Shown in pieces: positions 36,668 through 48,418 of a stretch of DNA of 64,000 nt. The DNA is from Ganoderma boninense. Lineage: Eukaryota; Basidiomycota; Agaricomycetes; Polyporales; Polyporaceae. How positions within the stretch are numbered: the first letter of the stretch is position 1; every line of letters begins with the position of its first letter. Below the pieces are notes generated by a model that worked only from the letters and a program-made list of their open reading frames with translations, ran no database searches and was not told where the DNA came from. The translations under genes were made by a program, and so were the position numbers. The DNA is taken from NCBI GenBank assembly GCA_002900995.3, contig CM035304.1, positions 1,657,498 through 1,721,497 on the forward strand. The letters are read 5' to 3'.

Positions 36668-37886
36668 GACAGTCGTACGAAGAACCAGGTCCAAGATCGC
36701 GAGTCTCCGGGAGGCGTGTGTGGACCAGCGGCCGCGGTTCGAGCATTCTTATACGATCGCTGGCCCATGTGGATTAACGTTGCGCGTGTCTAGGGGACCT
36801 TGCGCCATGGCTGATTCAGATGGCGCGAACTCTGTGCGCAACGAGACCACGTAAAACGGTAAGTATGGCGGGGCTGATAGATCCACTACTTTGCTGCATC
36901 ACTGTGCATCTCGTGAATTTGTCGGCAGTCAAGTGCAAGGAAGACGAGCCGAGCGTCAGACTACATGAGACACACAGGAGGCAGTGCAGGGGCGGTGCGT
37001 CCGTAGCTGCTGCGTCCATCAGGAGATGGGACGTTTGAACATTTAAATGTTTGAGAACGAATCCATCGCAACTTGTGAGGGCTGGTCTCTTCCACATAAG
37101 CTCGCTTATACCGCTAAATGTTTTCACCTTCAAGGTCGTCGAGTCTCGTTCCGTTGGGGCGTGCAGTCAGCTGCAAAAGAGGGGCCCAAAGTCAAGATTT
37201 GTCTACGAAGCTCGAGAGTTCAACAACTCATCAGAATCGGGATCAATTGCAAAAGCCACAAGTAAGAACTGGAGATCGAGCGCGCCCACAAGCCAGGAAG
37301 CGGATAAGTGGTATCCGCTATTTACTTAGCGAGACCATGGTGGCCAACTCACATTCCCCGTAGCACTGGCACATCCAGCATTTGCCACATAACTTCAGAC
37401 GCGTCTGATTAAATTTCTTATGAAATCGTAGTCTCGCCACCTTGACAATGCACTGCATAAGCAGACCCATCGCTTGGCGTATAACCCGGCGCATCTATCT
37501 GAGTCTCTGATTTCTGTTGAGCATGCCGGCCCCATCCAAACCATCACATTCTCTGTCTGATGCATCGCCCTGTCCACTTCCTACTGAGACTGTGTTCTGA
37601 TACCTTTTAGCTACGCGTATCCTGTGTATGGTTATGACGTGAAAGTCGATGTGGTTCCGTGTACCGTCTGACCCATATTCTGAGAAACACTGGCAAACAC
37701 AGAGAAGCTCGAAGTTCCGAGGAGCCTACAGCGACTTACTCCTGTGTGGCGGATGAGTACGCGTGCAAGGCGTTCTCGTTCTCGAGCATGCCAACAAGAA
37801 CGCATACAAAAGGTAAATAAAATCCACTAATGACGAGAATATACGAATCTGGGACCCCAACAGATTATCCTCTGAGCAAACACCTC
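36668..37886. other. Spacer between esterases A and B
   Basis: Promoter of esterase A and 3' flank of esterase B. No coding feature is recognised. The part next to B's stop resembles the flank after C (CCTCxTAxAGCCAGACGG). Confidence 0.45.
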
Positions 37887-39299
37887 CTACAGCCAGACGG
37901 TGCCGTTGAGCAGCGCAGCAATCTCCTTCGCCCAGAGGTGGTGGGCTTGGCCTGCATCATAGGTAAGGTCAGCGACGCGATCGGCATACAAGGAAACACG
38001 GAACTCCAAAGACGTTAACGCACTGGACGGGTGGAAGCTGTTACCCCACAAATCGCCGGGCTGGCCATAGCCGGTGATGTTCGTGAATCCGTACTTCTTC
38101 GGGTTGTCGAGGACCTGGTGGAAGGCGGTGTTCGCGTCCCAAAGGTACGTTTTCACCTGTGTGGTAATGCGTCGATTCATTTCCTGGGATGCCAGCGCCC
38201 ACGCCGATTGGATGGGACGGGACTTACGGAGGGGTACTTGGCGGCGAAGGACTTGACTCTGGTGGCGAGCTTCGAGTTGAACCCGGTGATGACGTCCTTC
38301 TCCACATAACGCACGCTAAGCGGCTTCTTGAGCATCTGAAAACCACGACCCGCGATGAGAACATGCACTGGGGATGACTAGCAGTGAGAGGGGCGTGTAC
38401 CAATGGGGTCCGGTACATGGGAGGAATATTGATGAAGAGGAAGTTCCTCGCGCCGAGGTCACTGCAGCGATCGAGTCAGTCATCCATCTGGCACATCCGC
38501 GAACGTGAGTGCGTACTACTGCAGGACCGTAACCATGTCAGCATCAGCGTGCACTGTGCAGCACACGGAACTCGACTCACAAGCCTTTGAACCTGCTTGA
38601 AGTACTGGTCGAGGAGTACATCCGAGAACCTGCCTCGCAAAGCCAATATCAGCAGCAGTACTCCTCCATCCTTGCCTCCCCTTCACCATGCCGCGTCGCG
38701 CATATATCCCAGCAAATAGTAAGTAACACTTACGCATCGCGGTCGCCGCCCTTGTTGTAGGTCAGGTTGATGTCGTTGATGCCGAACCAGATCGAAAACA
38801 GCGCGTTCTTGCTCGTCCACGGAGCGAACGCGGGCCGCTTACCCACCTGCCCTTTGAAATCGTTCACCTGGACGACCAGCGAGCGCGTGCCCCGCGACGA
38901 TGGGACGAGCGTGCCGTTGATCGTCGAGCCTCCGACCGCGTAGTCGTACGTCAGCGTGAGCGACTTGTTGAACTCGACCGTGTCGAAGTCGAGCCAGTTC
39001 GCGCCGACGTTCGTCTTCCCGGGGTACGCGGGGTTCCCGAACGGGTTCCCTGGGGCGGGCACTGTACCGGAGGTGTTGAACCCGCGCGCAGTGTACGAGT
39101 CGCCGCTGTGTGTGCGGATGCGCGGGTCAGTGCCTCCGGTTCACGGCGGCGTGGGGGGAGAAGAGTAGAGTGCTCTGACTTACAAGGCGAACCAGAAGTT
39201 TGCGTTCTTGAGGTCGCCAGTCGCGCGCCTCGACGGGCAGTTGGATGCGGCGAACGCAGCGGACGCGAAGGACGCGACCAGGACGAGCTTTGAAAACAT
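37887..39299 (-). CDS. Secreted SGNH esterase B (CE16-like)
   Basis: Intact member of the tandem triplet, acting outside the cell on acetylated sugars by family analogy. Exon 1 (39299-39184) encodes a signal peptide (MFSKLVLVASFASAAFA) and joins exon 2 (39105-38734) to give FWFAFGDSYTARGFN with Ser42 as nucleophile. Block III is FGINDINLTYNKGGD. Later exons encode FSDVLLDQYFKQVQRL, DLGARNFLFINIPPMYRTPL, PLSVRYVEKDVITGFNSKL and WDANTAFHQVLDNPKKYGF, then GDLWGNSFHPSS with the Asp and His. The last junction, at a GTGCGT donor, gives SQAHHLWAKEIAALLNGTVWL. All introns are short and GT-AG. Substrate is inferred from family only. Confidence 0.88.
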
Positions 39300-40393
39300 A
39301 GTTGAGAGAGTGAATGACAGACGAGAAGTAAAAGGATGGAGTATAAGAAGAAACAGAACACAGAGCTTGGGAACTCGAAGAACCCGTCGCGAGAGCTCGT
39401 GGAGGGAGGTTTATACAAACAGAGGAAGGTGTTCAGATAATCAGGTTTACTCACCCGCTGCCTTCGTCCGTACCTGGCCCTCGCTCATGCACCGCTGATG
39501 GATGATGCGTTGATGGCTCGAAACGTCAGGACGAAGAACCGTGTGGCAGAGTTGATGGCCTGATGCAAACTTTGGAATAAGTTGGCGACCCGACTCGGAC
39601 GGCACCCTCGGCGTCGTAGTCGTAGGTTCTCACTGTTCTGCGCATAAGTGTTGGCCATTTCAATGCGGCGGGTGAGTTCTCGTAATACGTTATGAGAAGG
39701 GGCGAAGGACGCACCAGCTTGTTCTGTAACTTCATCTTCTCCTCTACCATCGGCAACCCAAAACCCACAGCGTCGTAAGCCCAAAGCATCTCGCACCAGT
39801 TATTTGTAGCTTGCTGCGGCCTGCACGACAGAGGGCGAGACACGACCCGTTGTCAAAGACTGTCGCCCACCGATACCTAGGAACCGTCGTCGCGCATTGA
39901 TGCGTGAATCGCCGAAGTCAACAACTTCGCATCAGTGTTCCTGTCACCGTCGCGCTGCCTGTGCATTATATCCTCGGCTTTCCTCTAAGATGGAGTTCAA
40001 GTACATACCGGTCAAACCATCAAGCTAACAGTAGATTATAGGGCAAATATGGCTGAATGAAGGAAAATCCATCTGAGTGAAATTTGACGACGGAGGGGTT
40101 TAAGTCTCTGCCCTGGAATGTGCTGCGCCGGCCACAAACTTCCGCTGGTGTTACCACTGACATCAGCATCTGACTCAAGCTCTCGCCCTTGATTAAATTG
40201 GTTCTTCGGTCAGCCTGAGTGTATGCAGTGGACAAAGATGGCGAGGGAACTGTCTGACCTTGGCCAGAAGCGCTGATCTGAATGGCGTTCGCACCAACGT
40301 CCGAAAACACACTCATGACGTATAAATAAAAAAAATCTGAACGCCATTACGGGGGTATAAGAATCGCCAACAGATCCTCAGACCGAACGCCTC
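39300..40393. other. Spacer between esterases B and C
   Basis: Promoter of esterase B and 3' flank of C. A 98-codon minus-strand frame (40316-40020) starts with MSVFSDVGANAIQ but has no recognised relative and is not called as a gene. Confidence 0.45.
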
Positions 40394-41789
40394 CTAAAGC
40401 CAGACGGTATCCTTGAGCACCGTCGCAACATCCTGCGCCCAGATATGGTGGGCCTTGCCTGTACGGAAAAAGAAGCAACAGAGACGTGATGAGCCGCTAG
40501 CAGAACAGAAGCACAGGAAACCCGAGGAAACGAGCAACGCACTCGACGGGTGGAAGTCGTTCGCCCAGAAGTCGCCCGCCTTGCCAAACGAGGTGATGTC
40601 GAGAACCCGTACTTCTTCGGGTCGTTCAGGACGTCGTTGAACGAGACGTTCGCGTCCCAGATGTAGGCCTTGACCTGCGCAACGGCGTCAGCCAAGTCGG
40701 TGCCATGATCGATCCTGAACAGCCGACAGGAACTTACCGCGGGGTGCTGCTTCGCCCAGGCGTGCACTTTCTCGGCGAGCCTGAGGTTGTACCCGTCCAT
40801 GACGCTCTTCTGGAGGTCGCGTGTGCTTTGGCTCATCGCGAGCATCTACAAAAGTGAAGGTCCGCGATGGTGAGGCCTTCGAAGGAGGATGGTTGCTGTT
40901 GTGTCGGGGAGACCGCTTACATGAGGGGTCCGGTAGATTGGTGGGATGCCGATGAAGACGAAGTTCCGCGCCCCATGGTTACTGTGGGGGCTGTGTTAGG
41001 CATACTACTGAGACAGCGGACGGATGTGTATGCGCACTACTGCATGACCGACAGGATGTCAGTGAGTAAAATCTCTTCAGACAAAGGCGAGAACAGACGA
41101 CTTACGAGTCTCTCGACCTGCTTGAAGTACTGGTTGATAAGCCTGTCCGAGAACCTACCCCGCGACAAGCCAGGATCAGCATCAACACTCCCTCGTCCCT
41201 CTCGCCGCACACCCTCGCGCATATACATAATCAATACTCACGCGCTGCGGTTACCACCTTTGTCGAAGCTGTTATTGATGTCGTTGATGCCGAACCAGAT
41301 AGAGAACATCGCATTCTTGCTCGTCCACGGCGCGGTCGCGGGCTTCTTCGCGACCTGGCCCTCGAAGTCGTTCACCTGCGTGATGAAGTCGCGGGTCTTG
41401 ATTGTCGGCGGGACGAGCGACCCGTTGATCGTCGCACCCCCGACCGCGTAGTCGTACGTCAGGATGAGCGACTTGTTGAACTCGACCGTGTCGAAGTCGA
41501 TCCAGTTCGCACCAACGCCAGTCGCGCCTGGATACGCTGGGTTGCCCATCGGGTCACCCGGGCGGGGACCGCACCGGTGGTGCTGAACCCGCGGGCGGTG
41601 TACGAGTCGCCGCTGCGTAGCCACAGATGATGAGTGTTTCGCATGCGTAGTGGCAGGAGGGTTTGCTTACAAGGCGAACCAAAAGTTTGCATGCTGGAGG
41701 TCGGCGGGTGTTGCCCGCTTGGATGGGCCGTTGGATGCAGCATAAGCAACGGATGCCAAGGCGGAGATGAGGAACAGATTCGAGAGCAT
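40394..41789 (-). pseudogene. Secreted SGNH esterase C (CE16-like), two frame breaks
   Basis: Third tandem copy. Signal peptide MLSNLFLISALASVAYA; exon junction forms FWFAFGDSYTARGFS with Ser43. Block III is FGINDINNSFDKGG. The catalytic Asp/His block GDFWANDFHPSS and C-terminus DTVWL are present. One base is missing in the GCCCGGG run near 41560-41566 (between AVPA and GDPMGNPAYPG), and another near 40598-40601 (between KKYGFS and DITSFGK). Splice sites and the remaining motifs match copy B, so the damage is recent or technical. Confidence 0.75.
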
Positions 41790-42754
41790 GGTTAAAATGC
41801 CAAACACAAGGAAAAGAAGAAAGAAAAAAGAAGAAAAGGGAGAAGAAGATCACAAGCAAGGTGTTCCGGAATACGAAGGCGTTCCACACTCCACTCCGCC
41901 GCGATGGTCCACGGGGGTTTACTTATACGAACGCAAAAGGGGCCCCGTATGCGTCATATGTCTTACTGACCGGAAGATGACATCTATTCCTGGCAGCCAC
42001 TCCAAATTACGGTCGGTCGCCCTTGCACTGCTGATGCATGATGGGATGATGGCCGAAACGGAGAGACGGGAAACCTTATGGCAGAGCTGATGGCAAGGTA
42101 GTGGCAATTGAATAACGAAGCTGTTGCCAGGTTTCATCACCTTGCTGCCAGAGCTGGCCACTTTAAAAATGGACGGTGAGAGTGTGCATCACTCGGACGA
42201 GGCCTAGGACGCACCAGCTTGGTCAAGCTTATTACGGCCAGCCACCCAGACACCATGCCATAAGTCCAGGAGCATCCTGCGTCATCACCGAGAAACGAAA
42301 TGAAACATGTCCCGCAACAGTTGTTTCATCTTGATGCGGCTGGAGCAAGGCTGGAGTGGAAAGAACAAGGACCCCACCCAACGACTCGACATTTGTGCGC
42401 TCGTGAATGCTCCACCCTGTGTTCAGGAATGAGGCCTGCAAGGGAATGGAGGGATGTATGTTATTTGAAGTCCAGATCGGGAAGATGGTGGTGGGCTGGT
42501 GACCGACTTGGACTGCGTCGACGACCAGGGACGCGCCAGATGAAGTTCTCCAAAGCGCCTGTCTGTCTCGAACAAGCGCTTCCAGCGCCCTACTACATGT
42601 TTCTCCTTGAACCCTGATCGTATGGCGCGAGAGGCTCCAAAAACGAGGCCGGTCACTCAGCAGAATGGGGCAATATTTCGAGGCAGGACCGGCGCAGCGG
42701 CCGATGAGCGCGCCATGAACGGGCTTGAACGTGGTTGTTCTGACTCGGAGTCTG
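41790..42754. other. Spacer between esterase C and its relic
   Basis: Promoter side of esterase C, with an AAGAAAAAA-type purine-rich leader (41815-41850). No gene is recognised. Confidence 0.45.
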
Positions 42755-42825
42755 TGTCACGGTGCTCCGGTATCAACGATATCAACAATGCCTATGAGGA
42801 AGGTAGAGACCGTGACTGTGAGTGT
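42755..42825 (+). pseudogene. CE16-like relic, plus strand
   Basis: Reads CSGINDINNAYEEGRDRDC, matching block III of the esterases (FGINDINNSFDKGGNRS in copy C), and is followed by GTGAGT exactly where the functional copies have their splice donor. It lies inverted relative to the array and no other block is attached. Interpreted as the remnant of a fourth copy. Confidence 0.6.
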
Positions 42826-43171
42826 AGGGTGGGAGCCGGGACACCTTGGGATCCAATTGAACTGCATTTCGCCCGGCCGGAGCGAGTTGAAGTCATCACA
42901 GTGCGCTGTAACGTGCCTGGCCCGCTTCATGGACCGACGGCGCCCACGAGCCCACCTTGGGGTTTTCAGAAATGTCTGGGCAAGGTGCGGCCGCACACAG
43001 CACGATGAAGCTTGAAAAGAAGCGCTTCTTAATACGCACAGTAAACTGTGCGGCCTTGAGACGAAAGACAGCCACGCGCGGCAAGCTCGAGGAGAAACAC
43101 TCTACCCGCATGCCGGGTATAGATGTTGAGGCCTGGGGCGAGGTTGGAGAGCACGACGCTACAACACACAA
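42826..43171. other. Spacer before NAPE-PLD 3' end
   Basis: Unassigned sequence between the esterase relic and the minus-strand metallo-beta-lactamase gene. Confidence 0.4.
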
Positions 43172-44968
43172 TTACGCGATCGTCGTCTCGCCCAGCCCAC
43201 ACACCGTGAACGCGTCCGGCGCCAGCCCCGCCTTCGCCGCGCACTCCTTCAGCATCCTCGGCGGCTCCATCACCGGCTCGCTCGTCAGCGCCCAAGTCCT
43301 GTCCAGCACGCACCCCGTCAGCAGAGTCCGACAACTCCTCCTTACGCGACGGAAACGAAACAAACGCAAACGCACCCCCAATGCATCCCAATCGCCCTCC
43401 GCGCTCCCAGGTCCTTGTATATCTCCACCGCGTCCGCGGGGGACGCGTGCAGCCCCGACCACATGTCGCGCGGCCCATACGCCCCGATCGGGATCATCGC
43501 CAGGTCGAAGCCGCCGAAACGATCCCCCACCTCGGCGAACGCGGGACAGCGCGCGACCGCGTCCTCGTCCTCGCCCGGGAGCACCGTGCGGTAGCCCGTG
43601 TCGCCCGTGAAGTAGACCTGTTTCGGCGCCCGCTCGGGGCGCGAAGGAGACTGAGCGACTTCCTCCTTGACCGCCCAGGACGCCCAGAGTGTCTGCCCGC
43701 GATCGAACGGGGTGCGGTTCGCGGTGTGCTGCGCCGGGGTGCAGGTGAGCGCGAAGGTCGCCTGTGGGCGAGCCTCGGAGCTCTTGGGTGCCGCGGGCGG
43801 GAGGGTGACGGAGACGGCGGACTCCTCCCACCAGTCGAGGAGGTGGACGTGCGACGCGGGGATGCCGATCGCGGCGAAGTGTGGCATGTTCCCAAGTGGC
43901 GCGAAGAAGCGCGGGCGGTAGAGGTCCCAGACGGTCTTGAGTGTCGCGGCGTCCATGCTGCGCTCGCGTCAGTTCTCGGCCATTGCACCAATGCGTGGTT
44001 AAGGGATCTTACTGGTCGTAATGGTTGTGCTATTTTGGAATATGCGGTTAGCGTCATCAATGTATGGATGCAGTGAGGGATCGACGTACGGAGAGCACAA
44101 CAACGTCGACTTCGGGAAGATCCTCCGCCATGCACGGGGTTGCTGTGGTTAATACAAGTTAGTTATTCTAATCGCACCCGTGATGATATAGCAACTCACG
44201 AAGTAACCTCCCGGGGCCAAGCCAGCTGAAGGGAGAACAACGGTGGGACAGCACGGGATCGAATAATATCCTGGGGCCTCGTGCGGCGCCTTCAGGTGTC
44301 GGCATCTCGAGCAAGAAGCAAGCGTGTCTACGCGTTCGGCTGAGCACAAGGGACCCTGGCTGGACGCATATAGTGGGACGTACCCCAACCATGTTGCTTT
44401 CACGCTCTCCGGCGCGTTCCCTGCGCCCCAATCAGGCACCTGCGAGGGTATTTGCGCCGACAGGTCGTTGGGTATCGGCGGCAAGGAGAAGGGTGACGTC
44501 ACGAAGAACTGAAATGACGGAGGACGGTTTGGATCCTTCAGCGCATGCACCATTCGCAGACGCACGATGCACTCACCCTCACCCAACGCGATGCAGGCAG
44601 AGGTCTGCCATCGAGCGTTTCGTGTCAGTGCTGGCGCGGCGCGAGACGGAGAATGGCAAGGCGCACCTGAATGACGGCCACGGGTTCTGGAAGTGCGACG
44701 CGGTGTTGTTCGCGTGGTGCGCGGGTGGCACGCCGCCCTCCTTCCACTCTGCCTCCTCCCTCTTCTCCACCACGACTTCCGCACTCCAGGTCTGCGTACC
44801 GATTGTACCGTTCCCAGCTATTTGCGTGGGATTCGCGGTCTTTGTCATCGCAGCCAGCAAGTTGAGATTAATGGGAGTCGTAGAGGCCCCGTGAAGTGTG
44901 CGGACAGAGAAGGTAGGGCGAAAGATGGGTAGAGCGAGTCTTCTGAGAAGGAGAGGTGACGGAGTCAT
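43172..44968 (-). CDS. FMP30: NAPE-hydrolysing phospholipase D-like, mitochondrial
   Basis: Metallo-beta-lactamase fold enzyme of the N-acylphosphatidylethanolamine phospholipase D family (yeast Fmp30). Begins MTPSPLLLRRLALPIFRPTF, an arginine-containing mitochondrial-type leader. Blocks in order: HFQNPWPSFR; IPNDLSAQIPSQVPDWG; WLGHACFLLEMPTPEG (across an intron); AEDLPEVDVVVLS; the metal-binding HNHYDHMDAATL; LTCTPAQHTANRTPFDRGQT; VYFTGDTGY; FDLAMIPIGAYGPRDMWSGL; GARRAIGMHWG; and TSEPVMEPPRMLKE near the end. The HNHYDH signature is on a 17-nt microexon (44029-44013) between introns of 60 and 55 bp. The last intron joins GMHWG to TWALTSEP. The junction after WPSFR is not resolved. Metal ligands appear complete. 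Confidence 0.88.
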
Positions 44969-45876
44969 GCAGACAGAACGAGGAGACTGTCCTTATGACC
45001 AGTGAGAGACGGAGCGGGATTCGGAGGCGGACGTGGGAGTAGAGTGAGTGGACAGGGGCAGCGCAGGCCACAGAAGAGCCAAAAGGGCGCAATCATGGTA
45101 CGGCAGACACGGTGGACGTCCGCCAGTGCCGGAGGACCACGCGTCCCATTCACCGACATGCCGGGTGCGGTAGAACTGGTCCCGCGCGGCGAGCAGCCTG
45201 CAGGCCGATTGATCATTGTGAGCGTGTCAGTCTGAATGACCAAGATGCCAAGGGCGCTGAATACGTAACTTCCCAGCTCCTTGATACACAGAACATAGCT
45301 GGAAGCGTCTTGGAGGCGTTCAGTACATTTACCTAGCTCGTCGTGTCTCGGCTGGTGCTGCCGACCCGTGAACTTCGTCGCCGTGACCCACACTGCACCC
45401 GTCCAAGGAGTATGCGAGCGAAACGCCGACGATAGAAGCCTCCTTGCGGTGTCGATGGTTCTGTCTGCAACGGTGTGAGCACTCAGGGGGACTCGGAGGA
45501 GACGATGATGGGCTGGTCCGTTGTCCATGTGCTTGATGTTTAGCCATAGAGAATTAACTGGCAAGCGAGCGCTTCCACCGCTCTGTGTGAACAATTCAGG
45601 CGCTTCTCTTACAAGCGCCAGGGACAGTTAATGGAGGTTGTCATCCTGCCCTTCGGTGTCATCACCAGCATCAACCTCGGCGTCCACCTCACCACTCTCA
45701 CAACCTGGTGGAACGCGCTCTGCTTACGAGGATATCTCTGGAGTCAAGGAAGGACGGCTTGAAACTGAAATACCTTCACTGATACTCGGCTGGCAACCAT
45801 TTCAACCCCTCACGCCACAATTCCGCTCCTCGTTCTCTTCTCATAATTGCATCACTTATGCCGTCTCTCTATATTC
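44969..45876. promoter_or_regulatory. Divergent spacer, NAPE-PLD and zinc-finger genes
   Basis: Shared promoter region of two divergent genes. A short upstream frame (45858-45890, ten codons) overlaps the zinc-finger start at 45877. A long minus-strand open frame (45594-44965) is not supported. Confidence 0.5.
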
Positions 45877-47872
45877 ATGAATATGTCTAACCAGGCGATA
45901 TATCTTACTCCAAGACTGTGGAGTTGCAACTGGAACTGGTGCCCCGAAACATTCCGCGACAGCAGAGACCTCGGGAAACACCTACAGGAAACCCACTTCA
46001 ACAACATTCTACAGGTCAAGAAACGCGATTGGGATGCTTATATGCGTTCTACTGAAGGTAGGAGTGGGGCAACAGGTGCGTGCCGCGTTGTATGCTTCAG
46101 TACGATATCCTAACGACTCGATTACGCACACAGATAGCCTCCTGGCTGCCATCCCGGACCCCGGGCAATCCACTCAATCCTTGTCGCAAAATCGTGTAGA
46201 AGCAGCCGAGCCACCAGGGCGAAGTATGTCAGGGTCCATACCTCCCCGACGGAGCACGTCTGGATCCATGCGTCATCGCTCTCCTCTTCCAATGACCCCC
46301 CCACCCGTCCCACCATTTCCGCGCAACAACCGTCGCACGTCTGCAGAACATGAAGTGTTGTCGGAAACCCAGCATCCCCGCGCCAGTTTCAACGCTTACC
46401 CCTCCCCTGGACAAGAACGACGGGCCACCTCCCCGTCCTCCTCCCAGCTGTCTGGTCCCGACGCGAAGCGGCGCCGCTTGTCCTTCGCGTCATACAGGGC
46501 CCAGTCGTCGCCTAGGTCCACACCTTCCGTCTCATCCGTCCCTCCGTCCCCCAGCCTCACTAACATGGTCGCAGACGCGATCAACCGTGCAGGCCAGATC
46601 AATGCAACACCACCTAGTGCCCGGCTGTCCGGCCAAAGCCAGAGCCGCAAACCGGACTCGGGAGTCGCTGCGGTACCTCCACTTCCAAGGCGAACAGGTT
46701 CTGGGCGGTCTCCAACTACAGACAGGCCACATATGTCACGACCTACGCCGACTCCTCCCGCATGCCCTCAGTCCCTGTCACGAGCGTCGCCGACCAAAGC
46801 GACGATAGGGAATAGTCCGGGCGCTGTGTCGGTTGGGTCTGCGCAGGCTGTCGAAGAGGCTCTGACACAGAACATGTTTTCCTCCGCCTCGTCTCGTGCA
46901 CCAATCAACTCCAACCAAAGTTCCGGCTCGGACTCCTCCATATCCTCACCCCGCAACCGCGCCCACCCGAGCCCAGCCGCGGCTCGCACGCCATTGAGCC
47001 CTCTCCCCAGACAGAATCCCCTCCGCTTCCGGAAATACGCACAAAAGTCGAGCCACCGCCGGACGTCAAACCCGTCATCGAAGACGAGGCGGAGCTCGCC
47101 TACCCGCACTCTGACTCTTCGTCCCCCGTCGATGCGCCCGCCACACTCGCACCTCCCTCCCCTCCCCCACCACCTCTCTCCTCGGCTGCGTGCGCGCTCG
47201 AAGACCCCCGCCCAGCCTCCAGCGCCGACGACGCGTACCCTCCGGAGCCGGAGCAACTCCAAGGTCTCCGCGGCCCCGCCCGCGCCTCCCCCTGCTGCGT
47301 CGCAGAGCAAGTCCTTGCCCCTCCCACGCACCCGCAGCCGTGCCGGGTCCCAGATGACCACGAATACGAGTACGAATGGATCCTCAGGCGCAGCCCCAGC
47401 CGCCAAGGGCCAGCGCGCGACGTCGAAACCGCGATCCGTCGGGAAGCGCGCGGGATCTGTCGGCCCCCCCGCGACCACGGGCGGACGGAAGGGCACACGC
47501 GCGAACCCGGGCGCGCTCGCGGCGGTCGACGAGCAGCCGGACGAAGCCTCTCAGCCGCAGCCCGCAGCATCGCAGGCGCAGAGGCCACCCACGTTCCGCT
47601 CCGGCACGCTGCCGCTGCCCCGGCGGCCGCAGCTCCAGGCGCAGCTCCAGGCCGCGGCTCTCGCTTCAGGGAGGTTCGGGGAGGACCAGGGTCTGGACGT
47701 CGAGGTGAAGCGCGAGCTGCTGGACGCGGAGCCGCTCTTGACCCAGAGCCAGAGCCAGAGTCAGAGCCAGAGTCAGAGTCAGGATGGAGAGCCGTGGACG
47801 GGGTTCAAGCTGAACCCATTGGAGCTCTTGACGCAGAAGCCGCAGAGCCAGGGCTGGGATTCGAGTCAGTGA
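45877..47872 (+). CDS. C2H2 zinc-finger protein with disordered tail
   Basis: Two exons, 45877-46057 and 46134-47872, with a 76 bp intron whose CTAAC branch site precedes CACACAG. Exon 1 starts MNMSNQAIYLTP and encodes one zinc finger, CNWNWCPETFRDSRDLGKH ending LQETH (C-x4-C-x12-H-x4-H). The rest is Ser/Pro/Thr-rich, with a basic patch KRRR near 46465 and a QS repeat (47745-47780) before TGFKLNPLELLTQKP near the stop. Probably nuclear and DNA-binding. Between about 47012 and 47235 a different frame (KVEPPPDVKPVIEDEAELAY) looks more natural than the called one, suggesting two compensating single-base errors. Targets unknown. Confidence 0.65.
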
Positions 47873-48418
47873 ATGATGCCGCAGTAGAGCTGTACGTTTG
47901 TTGTCCGGGGGAGTTTTCTTGGACTTCGCTCAATGCTGTTTTCGAAGGTCTATCTTTGAATGTCCAGATTCACACTTTTTGGAATGAATGTAGCATAGTA
48001 GTCGTATATTTCACGCAAACAACTGCTTGGAATTCGAGGATCAATTTATAACGGATGAGGAAGACTTGGATTTTTGCGAGGAGAGCAAGTGATAACGAGA
48101 GCTCGAGTCCATGTAGAACAACATCGAGAACACAACAGCAGATAGCACAGACGGCACACAACAAGGAGAGACAGACACGGTCGTACAGACGGCAGGACAG
48201 GTTATCGTAATGTCGTAAATGGCCACAATGGGACAGCAAAGCTTAAAACAAGACAAGGCACAGCATACAACACGCAACTTCGCCCAGGACGCACGTATCT
48301 AGACGGATCTGCGTCCTGCAATAGCATCGAAAACAAAACAAAACAAACAAACAGAAGCCAAGGTTCGGAGGATCGCCACGACTTTCCAGGTTCGACTTCC
48401 AACGTTCTAAAGGTACAC
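47873..48418. other. Convergent 3' flanks
   Basis: Between the zinc-finger gene and the minus-strand WG-repeat gene. AAAACAAAACAAAC-type tract near 48330-48352; no gene. Confidence 0.5.

Noticed and set aside
40020..40316. 98-codon minus-strand frame between esterases B and C
   Set aside because: Starts with ATG but has no relative, signal peptide or motif.
44965..45594. 209-codon minus-strand open frame upstream of NAPE-PLD
   Set aside because: Lies in a divergent promoter, has no recognisable domain and no splice support.
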